Positions 1 to 5,129 are shown, numbered from the stretch's first letter. The stretch is 5,129 nt of DNA from Thermoflexales bacterium (GCA_030834835.1 JAUQXD010000903.1:1-5129); one strand, 5' to 3'. Notes: generated from the sequence alone by a model not told the origin. Numbers and translations are program-made.

Positions 1-243
1 GGCGTGCCGCATGGCGTTGACCATACGCTCGCGCAATTCCAGCGGCAGCGCGTTCAAATCGGCAAAGGCGCGTTTGGCCGCGGCCACGGCGCTATCGACA
101 TCGGGAAAGACGCCGTCTGACAGGCCGCCGGGGCCGATCGGGTTGGCGGCGGATCGATCGGGTCTGGCGGCCGGCGTTTTGCCTGATCGGACTTCGGCCA
201 TCACCTGCTGCACAATTTGATTGATGCGGGTATCGTCTAGCAT
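1..243 (-). CDS. BMC-associated aldehyde dehydrogenase, N-terminal part (EutE/PduP-like), runs off the left edge
   Basis: The first 81 codons are present; the rest lies beyond the left edge. Residues 6-18 (INQIVQQVMAEV) form a short amphipathic helix of the kind that targets enzymes to BMC shells. A Pro/Ala/Gly-rich linker follows (about 19-43), then GVFPDVDSAVAAAKRAF, which matches the start of the catalytic domain in EutE/PduP-type CoA-acylating aldehyde dehydrogenases. Those enzymes convert an aldehyde, CoA and NAD+ to acyl-CoA and NADH. With DeoC in the same operon, acetaldehyde is the expected substrate. The catalytic Cys and the CoA and NAD sites are not visible, so CoA acylation is inferred. 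The ATG lies 8 nt after the histidine kinase stop. No clear Shine-Dalgarno precedes it, so translational coupling is likely. An in-frame TAA at 259-261 excludes a longer ATG start. Confidence 0.87.
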   Translation of the reverse strand, partial: MLDDTRINQIVQQVMAEVRSGKTPAARPDRSAANPIGPGGLSDGVFPDVDSAVAAAKRAFADLNALPLELRERMVNAMRHA

Positions 244-251
244 AGGACGGA

Positions 252-2426
252 TCAGGCGTTAGCCACTAACATGGGTAAGGCGATGGAGAACGTGGAGCCC
301 TGGCCGACGACGCTGGTTACCCACACGCGGCCGCCATGCTGCTCGACGATCGATTTGACAATGGCAAGACCCAGGCCGGTGCCACGCTCCTGGTTGTTGG
401 AGTTGGGCACACGATAGAAGCGCTCGAAGACCCGCGCCTGCGCTTCGGGCGGGATGCCTGGCCCGGTGTCGCGCACATCCAGCCGCGCCTGATCGTCCTG
501 TGTCCAGACTGCCAGCGTCACCGTGCCGCCGTCGGGCGTGTATTTGATGGCGTTGCTTAGCAGATTGCTGATGACCTGATACAGGCGTTGCGCGTCGCCG
601 TGCACCTGTACGATGGGACGGACGAGATCGAAGTTCAGTTGATGCTGGCGCGACTGCGCCTGCAGGGCCAACTCGGTGACGACGATCTGCGCGATCTCGC
701 CCAGATCACAATCGGTGGGTTTGAGACCGACGCGTTGTTCGATGCGCTCCAGATCGAGCAAATCCGAGATCAACGCTTCGATCCGGCGGACGCCCAGGAT
801 GCTGAGGTCATAGGCTTCCTGCTGCACTTCGTTCCAGGCGGGCGTGGCTTTGCCCAGCAGATCGAGCGCGCCCAGCGTCAGATTGACGGGGTTGCGCAGA
901 TCGTGTGAGGCGGTCAGGATCATATCGCTCTTCAGCCGTTCCATTTCTTTGAAGCGCGTGATGTCCTGCATGACGGCAACCCAGCCCGACAGCACGCCGT
1001 TGGGATCGACGATGGGCGATAGATTGCAGAATAGCACGGCATTGCTGGGCAGAGTGACTTCAAAACCCAGCGGCTGCGGCTGTTCGGCTTTGAGTGCAGT
1101 CTCGATGGCGGTACTGAGCGCGGCATTGCCGGTGACTTCGCTGAGCAGCTGACCCTGGGCGCGTTTAGCGTTGATGGTAAAGGCGCGTTCGGCCGCCGGG
1201 TTGGCCAGTTGAATGCGTCCCGCCGCGTCCAGGCCGATGATGGCGTCGCCGCTGCTGGAGAGAATGGCCTTCATTTGCTGCTGTTCCGCCCGGACACGGA
1301 CGAACAATCGGGCGTTGGAGACACCCAGCGCCAGTTGGCCGGTAATGATATGCAGCGTGTCCAACTCGCCCGTCTCAAATTGCTTGCCCAACGGCGCGAT
1401 CGCTTGCAGCACGCCCACGACGTCGTCATCGGCCATGAGCGGGACGCAGACCAGCGCGCCGAGTTTGCGCTCGGCCAGCCACGTCACGACATCTTTGCTC
1501 CAGGCAAAGGCGGCCATGTTTTGCAGCAACACAGTCTGGCGCACGGTAACGCAGTGCGCGGCCACGCGCTGCAAACCCGATCCGTCTTCCTCCAACGCCA
1601 GGGCGTGACTGGCGGTTGCGATGAGCTCGGTACTCCCCGGCTCTTTCAGATAGATCTTGCCGGCGCTCAGGCGCAGGGCGGCCACGGTGCGACTGAGCGT
1701 TTCGGCGCTCATCTTGGTGAGGTGATGACCCGCATTGATGACGGCCGTGCCTACGCTGCTGACTGCGGCGGCGCGGTCGTTGATGAGTTCCAGCAAATTC
1801 ATGATCTGCTGGTTGCGCTCGAACAGCTGCGCGTGCGCGACGGCGGTGGCGGCGTGCGGCGTAATCAGTTGCAGCAGCGCCACGTCTTTGTTGCTGAATT
1901 CGCGCCCGTCATCATAGACCACTTGCAAAATGCCCAGCGCGTGCTGGCTGTAGGTAAGCGGAATACCGACCGCGCTGGTGGCGTGGCACAGGCTGGAATC
2001 CGGATCGATCTGCGCGAAGGCCGGTGAGCGTTCTTCCCAGGCCGAGTAGTTGTCCACTACCAGCGTGCGGCCGGTAATGGCGACCCGGCCCGCGAGATCT
2101 TCGCCGGGCTGTAGCGTAATCCCCAGATAATTGCCGGGGATGTTGTGACCGGTGATCAGTTGCAGCGCGCCGGTGTTGCGGTCGATGAGGTACACCAGGC
2201 TGGCCGACGCGCGGATCAGTTCGACGGCGCGCTCGGCCACCGTCGCCAGCACTTCGCGTACGTTCAACGAAGCCGTGATGTCGAGCGAAATCTCGCGGAT
2301 GGTTTCGATCTCGATGTGTGTCAGTTCACCCGTAGGCGCGCCGCGATGGGGCTGCGCGCCGGCAGCCGGCGCGGCCCGGATCCGATCGATGGACGATCGG
2401 AGGCGGCGGCGATCCACTTCGCTCAT
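252..2426 (-). CDS. Soluble GAF-GAF-PAS sensor histidine kinase
   Basis: This is a 724-residue cytoplasmic sensor kinase with no membrane segment or signal peptide. From the chosen start the order is: an Arg-rich N-terminus, GAF 1 (about 45-205), GAF 2 (about 230-378), PAS (about 384-495, ending MQDITRFKEMERLKSD), HisKA (about 498-565) and a HATPase domain (about 610-718). The H-box is ASHDLRNP with phospho-acceptor His508. The N-box is NLLSNAIKY (621-629), G1 is DTGPGIP (653-659), the F-box is FERFYR and G2 is GTGLGLAI (682-689), so all ATP-binding motifs look intact. The HDLRN sequence also fits the motif linked to phosphatase activity. I prefer the ATG at 2424-2426, which follows the vertex-protein stop by 4 nt and has AAGG 9 nt upstream. 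An earlier start at 2459 would overlap the vertex gene by 29 nt. Its ligand and partner are unknown, and no response regulator is in the window. It probably senses a pathway metabolite or redox state and controls this operon. Confidence 0.93.
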   Translation of the reverse strand: MSEVDRRRLRSSIDRIRAAPAAGAQPHRGAPTGELTHIEIETIREISLDITASLNVREVLATVAERAVELIRASASLVYLIDRNTGALQLITGHNIPGNYLGITLQPGEDLAGRVAITGRTLVVDNYSAWEERSPAFAQIDPDSSLCHATSAVGIPLTYSQHALGILQVVYDDGREFSNKDVALLQLITPHAATAVAHAQLFERNQQIMNLLELINDRAAAVSSVGTAVINAGHHLTKMSAETLSRTVAALRLSAGKIYLKEPGSTELIATASHALALEEDGSGLQRVAAHCVTVRQTVLLQNMAAFAWSKDVVTWLAERKLGALVCVPLMADDDVVGVLQAIAPLGKQFETGELDTLHIITGQLALGVSNARLFVRVRAEQQQMKAILSSSGDAIIGLDAAGRIQLANPAAERAFTINAKRAQGQLLSEVTGNAALSTAIETALKAEQPQPLGFEVTLPSNAVLFCNLSPIVDPNGVLSGWVAVMQDITRFKEMERLKSDMILTASHDLRNPVNLTLGALDLLGKATPAWNEVQQEAYDLSILGVRRIEALISDLLDLERIEQRVGLKPTDCDLGEIAQIVVTELALQAQSRQHQLNFDLVRPIVQVHGDAQRLYQVISNLLSNAIKYTPDGGTVTLAVWTQDDQARLDVRDTGPGIPPEAQARVFERFYRVPNSNNQERGTGLGLAIVKSIVEQHGGRVWVTSVVGQGSTFSIALPMLVANA

Positions 2427-2430
2427 CGTA

Positions 2431-2721
2431 TTAAACCTTACGGTACTGGACGTCCCCATTGACTTCCCACGTATCGACGATCGCCATGATGACGGCGTCG
2501 CACGGTCGCTGGTCGGTGACTTTGGTCTGGCGGGCGGAGCTGCCGCTGGCGTACATGACTACCACACCCACGCCCGCGCCGACCGCATCCACGGCCACCA
2601 CGTAGTTGGCGCTCTCTTTTCCGTCGACGCTGATTTGACGCACGACCAGAAACTTCAGGCCTTCCATTTTCTCGTCTTTGCGGGTGGCGACCAGTGAGCC
2701 GACGACTTTGCCGAGCAGCAT
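2431..2721 (-). CDS. BMC-P pentameric shell vertex protein (EutN/CcmL family)
   Basis: This 96-residue protein has the normal length for the family that forms pentamers capping the twelve vertices of a BMC shell. Family features are the N-terminal [19 protein letters not shown] strand and loop, [10 protein letters not shown], the central Gly-rich [19 protein letters not shown], and the C-terminal [13 protein letters not shown] strand. It is the only pentamer gene in the window. The ATG at 2719-2721 is preceded by a strong GGAGGT. Upstream TTG starts in this frame fall in the heptamer repeat and would add non-conserved residues, so I reject them. The gene follows BMC-H after a 91-nt repeat-bearing gap, and its stop is 4 nt before the histidine kinase start. 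I assign it by family; I cannot tell which named paralogue it is closest to. Confidence 0.95.
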   Translation of the reverse strand: MLLGKVVGSLVATRKDEKMEGLKFLVVRQISVDGKESANYVVAVDAVGAGVGVVVMYASGSSARQTKVTDQRPCDAVIMAIVDTWEVNGDVQYRKV

Positions 2722-2725
2722 GTGA

Positions 2726-2731
2726 ACCTCC
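2726..2731 (-). promoter_or_regulatory. Strong ribosome binding site of the vertex-protein gene, abutting a heptamer array
   Basis: The minus strand reads GGAGGT, 4 nt before the ATG at 2721. It fixes the start of the vertex gene. Its first base directly follows the last heptamer unit of the inverted repeat, so a hairpin formed by the repeats would end right beside the ribosome binding site and could affect its accessibility. Confidence 0.8.
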
Positions 2732-2760
2732 AATGACAAATGACAAATGACCTAATGACA
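2732..2760 (+). repeat. Heptamer tandem repeat array A (AATGACA units)
   Basis: On the plus strand there are four 7-bp units: AATGACA at 2732-2738 and 2739-2745, AATGACC at 2746-2752, a single extra T, then AATGACA at 2754-2760. The stretch is AT-rich compared with the GC-rich genes on either side. It resembles the short tandemly repeated repetitive sequences known from cyanobacteria and some other bacteria. It forms the left arm of an inverted repeat with array B. Confidence 0.88.
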
Positions 2761-2789
2761 AACGAACCGCACTAGCAAGTGTGATTGTT

Positions 2790-2817
2790 TGTCATTGGTC
2801 ATTGTTAATTTGTCATT
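2790..2817 (-). repeat. Heptamer tandem repeat array B, inverted relative to array A
   Basis: Four 7-bp units lie in phase. Read on the plus strand they are TGTCATT (2790-2796), GGTCATT (2797-2803), a degenerate GTTAATT (2804-2810) and TGTCATT (2811-2817). On the minus strand these are the same AATGACA-type units as array A. The BMC-H stop codon (2813-2815) lies inside the outermost unit, so the array starts within the end of that coding region. Confidence 0.85.
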
Positions 2818-3109
2818 CCTTCGTGGCTTGTTCGGCGCGGCCCAGGGGCAGCACGGCATCGACGTTGACGTGCGGGCGCGGGATCACGTGGACGGCCACG
2901 ACTTCGCCGACCTTCTCAGCGCCGCGGACGCCGGCTTCAACCGCCGCCTTGACGGCGGCGACGTCGCCGCGCACGACGGCGGTCACATAGCCGCCGCCGG
3001 TCTTCTCGTAACTGACGAGCTCGACTTTGGCCGCTTTGACCATCGCGTCGCTGGCTTCCACCATCGCCGCAAAACTCTTGCATTCGATCATGCCCAACGC
3101 TTCTGCCAT
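2813..3109 (-). CDS. BMC-H hexameric shell protein (PduA/CcmK-like)
   Basis: This 98-residue protein covers one whole BMC domain, the usual size for the hexamers that tile BMC facets. Recognisable stretches are [20 protein letters not shown] at the start, [35 protein letters not shown], and [14 protein letters not shown] near the end. The pore loop is K36-T-G-G-G40, with Gly39 where PduA has a Ser, so the central pore should be open and lined by backbone. Cys10 follows the conserved Glu where many relatives have Thr. The ATG at 3107-3109 has AAGGAG 6 nt upstream, overlapping the TAA of BMC-T, so the two genes are probably translationally linked. A longer reading of this frame up to 3367 has non-family sequence and overlaps BMC-T, so it is rejected. 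This is probably the major shell component. Confidence 0.97.
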   Translation of the reverse strand: MAEALGMIECKSFAAMVEASDAMVKAAKVELVSYEKTGGGYVTAVVRGDVAAVKAAVEAGVRGAEKVGEVVAVHVIPRPHVNVDAVLPLGRAEQATKE

Positions 3110-3115
3110 GACTCT

Positions 3116-3121
3116 CTCCTT
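3116..3121 (-). promoter_or_regulatory. Ribosome binding site of BMC-H overlapping the BMC-T stop codon
   Basis: The minus strand reads TAAGGAG, so the BMC-T stop TAA (3120-3122) and the Shine-Dalgarno AAGGAG share bases. The spacing to the BMC-H ATG is 6 nt. A ribosome terminating on BMC-T would sit on the BMC-H initiation region, which favours coupled, high expression of the hexamer. Confidence 0.8.
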
Positions 3122-3752
3122 ATTCTTTTCGCCCGAAGGCGTCTTTGCCGCTGATACCTTCGATGGCGTCGACGGCGGCCTGATAGCCGGCCATGATGTC
3201 GCGTTCTTCGCCGCCCAGGTAGACGCGCCCGAATGAACCGAAGGCGCGCACTTCCAGAATGTTGATGGCCGCGCGCTTCTCGGCTTCATTGGCCGCGATG
3301 GCGGCATAGGCGGCGGGTTCAACTTCCAGCACGTACAGCGTGTGCCCGGCCAGCAGCAAGTGGCCATGCCGCATCCGGTTGATCAACTGGGTGTGATGCG
3401 GATCAACATTGCGGATGATCTGGCTGGATAAAATGCGGGGCTTCCAGCGGTCTTCTTCGCGCAGGTTCAATTCACGCAAAATCGACGCCCCGGCGGCGCG
3501 CACTTCGGCCTGCGATTCCGAGTGGACCTCCAGCAGGCCGTACAGGCGCTCGATGATCTGCATGCCCGGCTTGACGCGCGTGGCCTTCACGGCGATGTCG
3601 GTGATGCGATTGATCTCGATGCCAGGGGAAATTTCGATCCAGAGTGAAGCATCGCCGGGCAGAGGCAGAAAGCCCTGTGCCACCGTGCCCAGAAATGCGG
3701 CGTGCTGCGGTTGCAAACTGTCGAGGAAGACATACGAGCGTAGGTCAGCCAA
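3120..3752 (-). CDS. BMC-T tandem-domain trimeric shell protein
   Basis: This 210-residue protein has two BMC domains (about 1-98 and 105-200), as in shell proteins that form pseudohexameric trimers. The halves align: [20 protein letters not shown] in the first corresponds to [20 protein letters not shown] in the second. Each conserved core follows two strand-like segments ([10 protein letters not shown] and [10 protein letters not shown]), which suggests the circularly permuted form of the fold. From memory it resembles the BMC-T of the Rhodococcus/Mycobacterium (RMM) compartment. The pore regions differ: RLYG (69-72) in domain 1, FGSFG (171-175) in domain 2. There is no Cys, so a PduT-like iron-sulfur cluster is excluded. 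The start is TTG at 3750-3752, supported by AGGAG 8 nt upstream, by the conserved [13 protein letters not shown] segment just after it, and by the absence of a nearby ATG. It may be a gated pore for larger metabolites. Confidence 0.92.
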   Translation of the reverse strand: MADLRSYVFLDSLQPQHAAFLGTVAQGFLPLPGDASLWIEISPGIEINRITDIAVKATRVKPGMQIIERLYGLLEVHSESQAEVRAAGASILRELNLREEDRWKPRILSSQIIRNVDPHHTQLINRMRHGHLLLAGHTLYVLEVEPAAYAAIAANEAEKRAAINILEVRAFGSFGRVYLGGEERDIMAGYQAAVDAIEGISGKDAFGRKE

Positions 3753-3760
3753 CGGATGAT

Positions 3761-3765
3761 CTCCT
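3761..3765 (-). promoter_or_regulatory. Ribosome binding site that supports the TTG start of BMC-T
   Basis: The minus strand reads AGGAG with 8 nt to the TTG at 3752. It lies in the 22-nt gap after the zinc-ribbon gene. No ATG or GTG is in frame nearby, so this site decides the start. Confidence 0.75.
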
Positions 3766-3774
3766 GGTGTGGAT

Positions 3775-4059
3775 TTAGGCTCGCCGCCGATCGGGATCGA
3801 GTTCGTCGCGCAGCGGGTCGGTCGCAGATGTAGTCGATTTGAGCACGCGGCGCGGCTGAGTGGGATCGGGCCGCGTCACCGGGCCGAGCAGCGGCAGCAG
3901 CCGGTTGATGACTTCGGCATCCAGCTCACAGTAGGCGCATACGTCGCACTGCCAGGCCGGCATGTTTTGAACGACGACAAACTCGCTGGCGTGCCAGTTG
4001 GCATAGGGAATATGCTTCTTGTGCAAGTGACCAGCGTGACAGTGTTGACAGGTTTGCAT
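3775..4059 (-). CDS. Small YgiT-type zinc-ribbon protein of unknown role
   Basis: This 94-residue protein carries a zinc ribbon of the YgiT/MqsA N-terminal type: C4-x2-C7 near the start and C38-x2-C41 after MPAW, with a further Cys44, then [13 protein letters not shown]. Several His residues (6, 9, 12, 16, 23) lie between the Cys pairs. The tail (about 60-94) is rich in Pro, Arg and Asp and probably disordered. The helix-turn-helix that makes MqsA a DNA-binding antitoxin is absent, and no toxin-like gene is adjacent. It sits between deoC and BMC-T on the same strand, 56 nt after deoC and 22 nt before BMC-T, so it is probably co-transcribed. The ATG at 4057-4059 has a weak AAGG 10 nt upstream. 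It could be a regulator, a metal-binding accessory factor or an assembly partner; the sequence does not decide. Confidence 0.82.
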   Translation of the reverse strand: MQTCQHCHAGHLHKKHIPYANWHASEFVVVQNMPAWQCDVCAYCELDAEVINRLLPLLGPVTRPDPTQPRRVLKSTTSATDPLRDELDPDRRRA

Positions 4060-4085
4060 GCGTTATCGACCTTGATCGATGTGCG

Positions 4086-4120
4086 GATAATTGATCATTG
4101 AGCATCGGTCATTGATCATT
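4086..4120 (-). repeat. Heptamer tandem repeat array C, overlapping the end of deoC
   Basis: Five 7-bp units lie in phase. Read on the plus strand, GATCATT occurs at 4093-4099 and 4114-4120 and GGTCATT at 4107-4113, with two degenerate units at 4086-4092 and 4100-4106. GGTCATT is identical to a unit of array B, so arrays A, B and C share one repeat family. The deoC stop (4116-4118) lies inside the last unit. The array fills much of the 56-nt gap before the zinc-ribbon gene. Unlike A/B it has a single orientation and forms no long hairpin. Confidence 0.78.
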
Positions 4121-4976
4121 GGTTGGCTTCCTGCATGATCTTAACGCTGGCGCTGGCGCCGATGCGCGTCGCACCCGCTTCGATCATCTTCACGACGTCG
4201 GCGTAGGTCTTGATGCCACCCGCCGCCTTGACGCCCATCTCCGGCCCGACCGCCCAGCGCATCAAGGCCACGTCGTGCACGGTCGCGCCGCCGGAGGCAA
4301 AACCGGTGGAGGTCTTGACGTATTCGGCCCCGGCTTCTTTGGCGAGTTTGCAGGCGATGACTTTTTCCTCGTCGTTCAGCAAGGCGGCTTCGATGATGAC
4401 TTTGGTGATCGCGCCGCCGGTCTGCGCCGTGCGCACCACGGTGGCGATATCACGCGCCACGAGGGCGTAGTCTTTGCTCTTCATCGCGCCGATGTTGATG
4501 ACCATATCGATTTCGGTTGCGCCGTCGTCGATGGCTTGCTGCGTTTCGTACGCTTTCACTTCGGGCTGGGTCGCGCCCAGCGGGAAGCCGACGACCGTGG
4601 CAATTTTAACCGGCGCATCTTTGAGCAGCTGCGCGCACAACTTAACTTTGCTGGGGTTGACGCACACGGCCGCGAAGTTGAACTTGCGCGCTTCGTAGCA
4701 TAACTGCGCAATCTGCGCATCGGTGGCTTCCGGCTTGAGCAAAGTGTGATCGATGTAGCCGGCCAGTTCGGCGTCGTCGGGCGCATCGCCCACGCTGGCA
4801 GTGATGCGCGTCGCGCCCGCATCGACGACGCGGCGCACGTGATCGATCGAATCGCGACCGGTGGGGGCCGGGGTCTCGAGCGGCTTGGCCGTGGCCGCCG
4901 GATCGTTCAAAGCAATCAACACCTGTTTGGTGATGACTTCGACCAGTTGTTCAAGTTGAGCGTTATCAATGGACAT
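4116..4976 (-). CDS. deoC: Deoxyribose-phosphate aldolase with N-terminal encapsulation-peptide-like extension
   Basis: DeoC reversibly cleaves 2-deoxy-D-ribose 5-phosphate to D-glyceraldehyde 3-phosphate and acetaldehyde through a Schiff base. The aldolase barrel spans about 73-283 of 286 residues, starting at [13 protein letters not shown]. The Schiff-base Lys is K221 in EYVKTSTGF, the second active-site Lys is K250 in GVKAAGGI, and the catalytic Asp is D157 in EIDMVIN. The phosphate-loop region is [10 protein letters not shown] (268-277). The catalytic set therefore looks complete. The first 72 residues are extra compared with short DeoC proteins: an amphipathic helix ([17 protein letters not shown], 7-23), a Pro/Ala/Thr linker (26-41) and a segment containing [10 protein letters not shown]. 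The helix fits a BMC encapsulation peptide, so the enzyme is probably shell-targeted. The ATG is 2 nt after the rpiB stop, with no Shine-Dalgarno, implying translational coupling to rpiB. Confidence 0.95.
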   Translation of the reverse strand: MSIDNAQLEQLVEVITKQVLIALNDPAATAKPLETPAPTGRDSIDHVRRVVDAGATRITASVGDAPDDAELAGYIDHTLLKPEATDAQIAQLCYEARKFNFAAVCVNPSKVKLCAQLLKDAPVKIATVVGFPLGATQPEVKAYETQQAIDDGATEIDMVINIGAMKSKDYALVARDIATVVRTAQTGGAITKVIIEAALLNDEEKVIACKLAKEAGAEYVKTSTGFASGGATVHDVALMRWAVGPEMGVKAAGGIKTYADVVKMIEAGATRIGASASVKIMQEANQ

Positions 4977-4978
4977 GG

Positions 4979-5129
4979 TTATTTCATGAACCGTCGTTCG
5001 ATGGCGATGATTTTATCGACGCGTTTGGCATGCCGTCCGCCACCAAACGGCGTGTCCAGCCAGGTCTTGACGATTTGTTTAGCGAGCGCCGGGCCGATCA
5101 GCCCCGCACCCAGCGTCAACACATTGGCG
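4979..5129 (-). CDS. rpiB: Ribose-5-phosphate isomerase B family protein, C-terminal end, runs in from the right edge
   Basis: Only the last 49 complete codons and the TAA are present. The segment [20 protein letters not shown], followed by [20 protein letters not shown], is characteristic of the C-terminus of RpiB/LacAB-type isomerases: the NVL-LG-R/G-IGP run, then TWL---F-GGRH--RV-KI. RpiB interconverts ribose 5-phosphate and ribulose 5-phosphate; relatives act on allose or galactose phosphates, so substrate is not settled from this fragment. The end (AIERRFMK) is ordinary in length. The N-terminus, with the catalytic Cys region and any targeting peptide, lies outside. Two nucleotides separate it from deoC, which indicates one transcript. 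Confidence 0.88.
   Translation of the reverse strand, partial: ANVLTLGAGLIGPALAKQIVKTWLDTPFGGGRHAKRVDKIIAIERRFMK

Larger units (their letters stand above)
2732..2819 (-). other. Potential long hairpin between the BMC-H and vertex-protein genes
   Basis: Arrays A and B are opposed. The inner 10 nt pair perfectly (AATGACAAAC at 2754-2763 with GTTTGTCATT at 2787-2796). Then a 7-bp block pairs (AATGACC with GGTCATT), with the extra T of array A bulged out. One degenerate unit mispairs, and an outer 7-bp block pairs again. The loop of about 23 nt contains a small hairpin of its own at 2770-2781 (CACT, 4-nt loop, AGTG on the minus strand). No T-run follows, so this is not a classical intrinsic terminator. 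It could protect the 3' end of upstream mRNA or lower translation of the downstream pentamer; both roles are inferred. Confidence 0.65.

Noticed and set aside
1209..2027. Long plus-strand open frame of 272 codons opposite the histidine kinase
   Set aside because: It lies wholly antisense to a kinase with intact motifs, shows no recognisable domain, and is rich in Arg, Gly, Gln and Ala as expected from a shadow frame in GC-rich DNA.
2438..2761. Alternative minus-strand frame of 107 codons across the vertex gene
   Set aside because: It is an Arg-rich shadow of the EutN/CcmL-family frame, with no conserved motif.
2732..2819. Inverted heptamer arrays as an intrinsic terminator or a CRISPR array
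   Set aside because: No T-run follows the hairpin, and the downstream gene is clearly meant to be expressed. The units are 7 bp with no spacers, so it is not a CRISPR array.
2813..3367. Extension of the BMC-H frame upstream to give a 184-residue protein
   Set aside because: The added residues are Pro/Ser/Arg-rich, do not resemble a second BMC domain and overlap the BMC-T gene. The internal ATG at 3109 has a good ribosome binding site and the conserved BMC-H start.
3775..4059. Toxin-antitoxin module based on the YgiT-type protein
   Set aside because: Neither neighbour resembles a toxin, and the protein lacks the C-terminal helix-turn-helix of MqsA antitoxins.
4060..4085. Internal promoter before the zinc-ribbon gene
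   Set aside because: The gap is short and mostly repeat. I could not find a convincing pair of -35 and -10 boxes, only a weak AAGG ribosome binding site.
4119..4703. Plus-strand open frame of 194 codons opposite deoC
   Set aside because: The DeoC frame is conserved over its whole length with catalytic residues. The antisense frame is His/Asp/Gly/Arg-rich low-complexity sequence with no family resemblance.

Overview
The window is a piece of a bacterial microcompartment (BMC) operon. Every gene I can support lies on the minus strand, so transcription runs from the right edge to the left edge. In that order the genes are: the C-terminal end of a RpiB-type sugar-phosphate isomerase, a deoxyribose-phosphate aldolase (DeoC) with an N-terminal extension that looks like an encapsulation peptide, a small YgiT-type zinc-ribbon protein, a tandem-domain shell protein (BMC-T), a hexameric shell protein (BMC-H), a pentameric vertex protein (BMC-P, EutN/CcmL family), a soluble GAF-GAF-PAS sensor histidine kinase, and the N-terminus of a BMC-type aldehyde dehydrogenase that runs off the left edge. 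Most gaps are 2 to 25 nt. Only two are longer (56 and 91 nt), and both hold 7-bp tandem repeats. No promoter is evident; it should lie beyond the right edge.

DeoC, RpiB and an aldehyde dehydrogenase beside shell genes match what I recall as the sugar-phosphate-utilising (SPU) class of BMC loci, known mainly from genome surveys. The inferred chemistry is that DeoC splits 2-deoxyribose 5-phosphate into glyceraldehyde 3-phosphate and acetaldehyde, and the dehydrogenase oxidises the volatile, toxic acetaldehyde to acetyl-CoA inside the shell. RpiB would handle ribose-type sugar phosphates, so nucleoside or DNA/RNA breakdown is a plausible source of substrate. The visible genes supply all three shell building blocks (hexamer, pseudohexameric trimer, pentamer) and two enzymes with candidate targeting helices.

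Less ordinary points are the histidine kinase placed between shell and enzyme genes, the zinc-ribbon protein of a family better known from toxin-antitoxin systems, the repeat of a DeoC active-site motif in its own linker, and the heptamer arrays. One array pair is arranged head-to-head and could fold into a long hairpin just before the vertex-protein gene.

The DNA is GC-rich with low-GC heptamer islands. The multi-GAF soluble kinase and this repeat style suggest a Chloroflexota-like bacterium (for example Anaerolineae), but that placement is an inference and only moderately secure.
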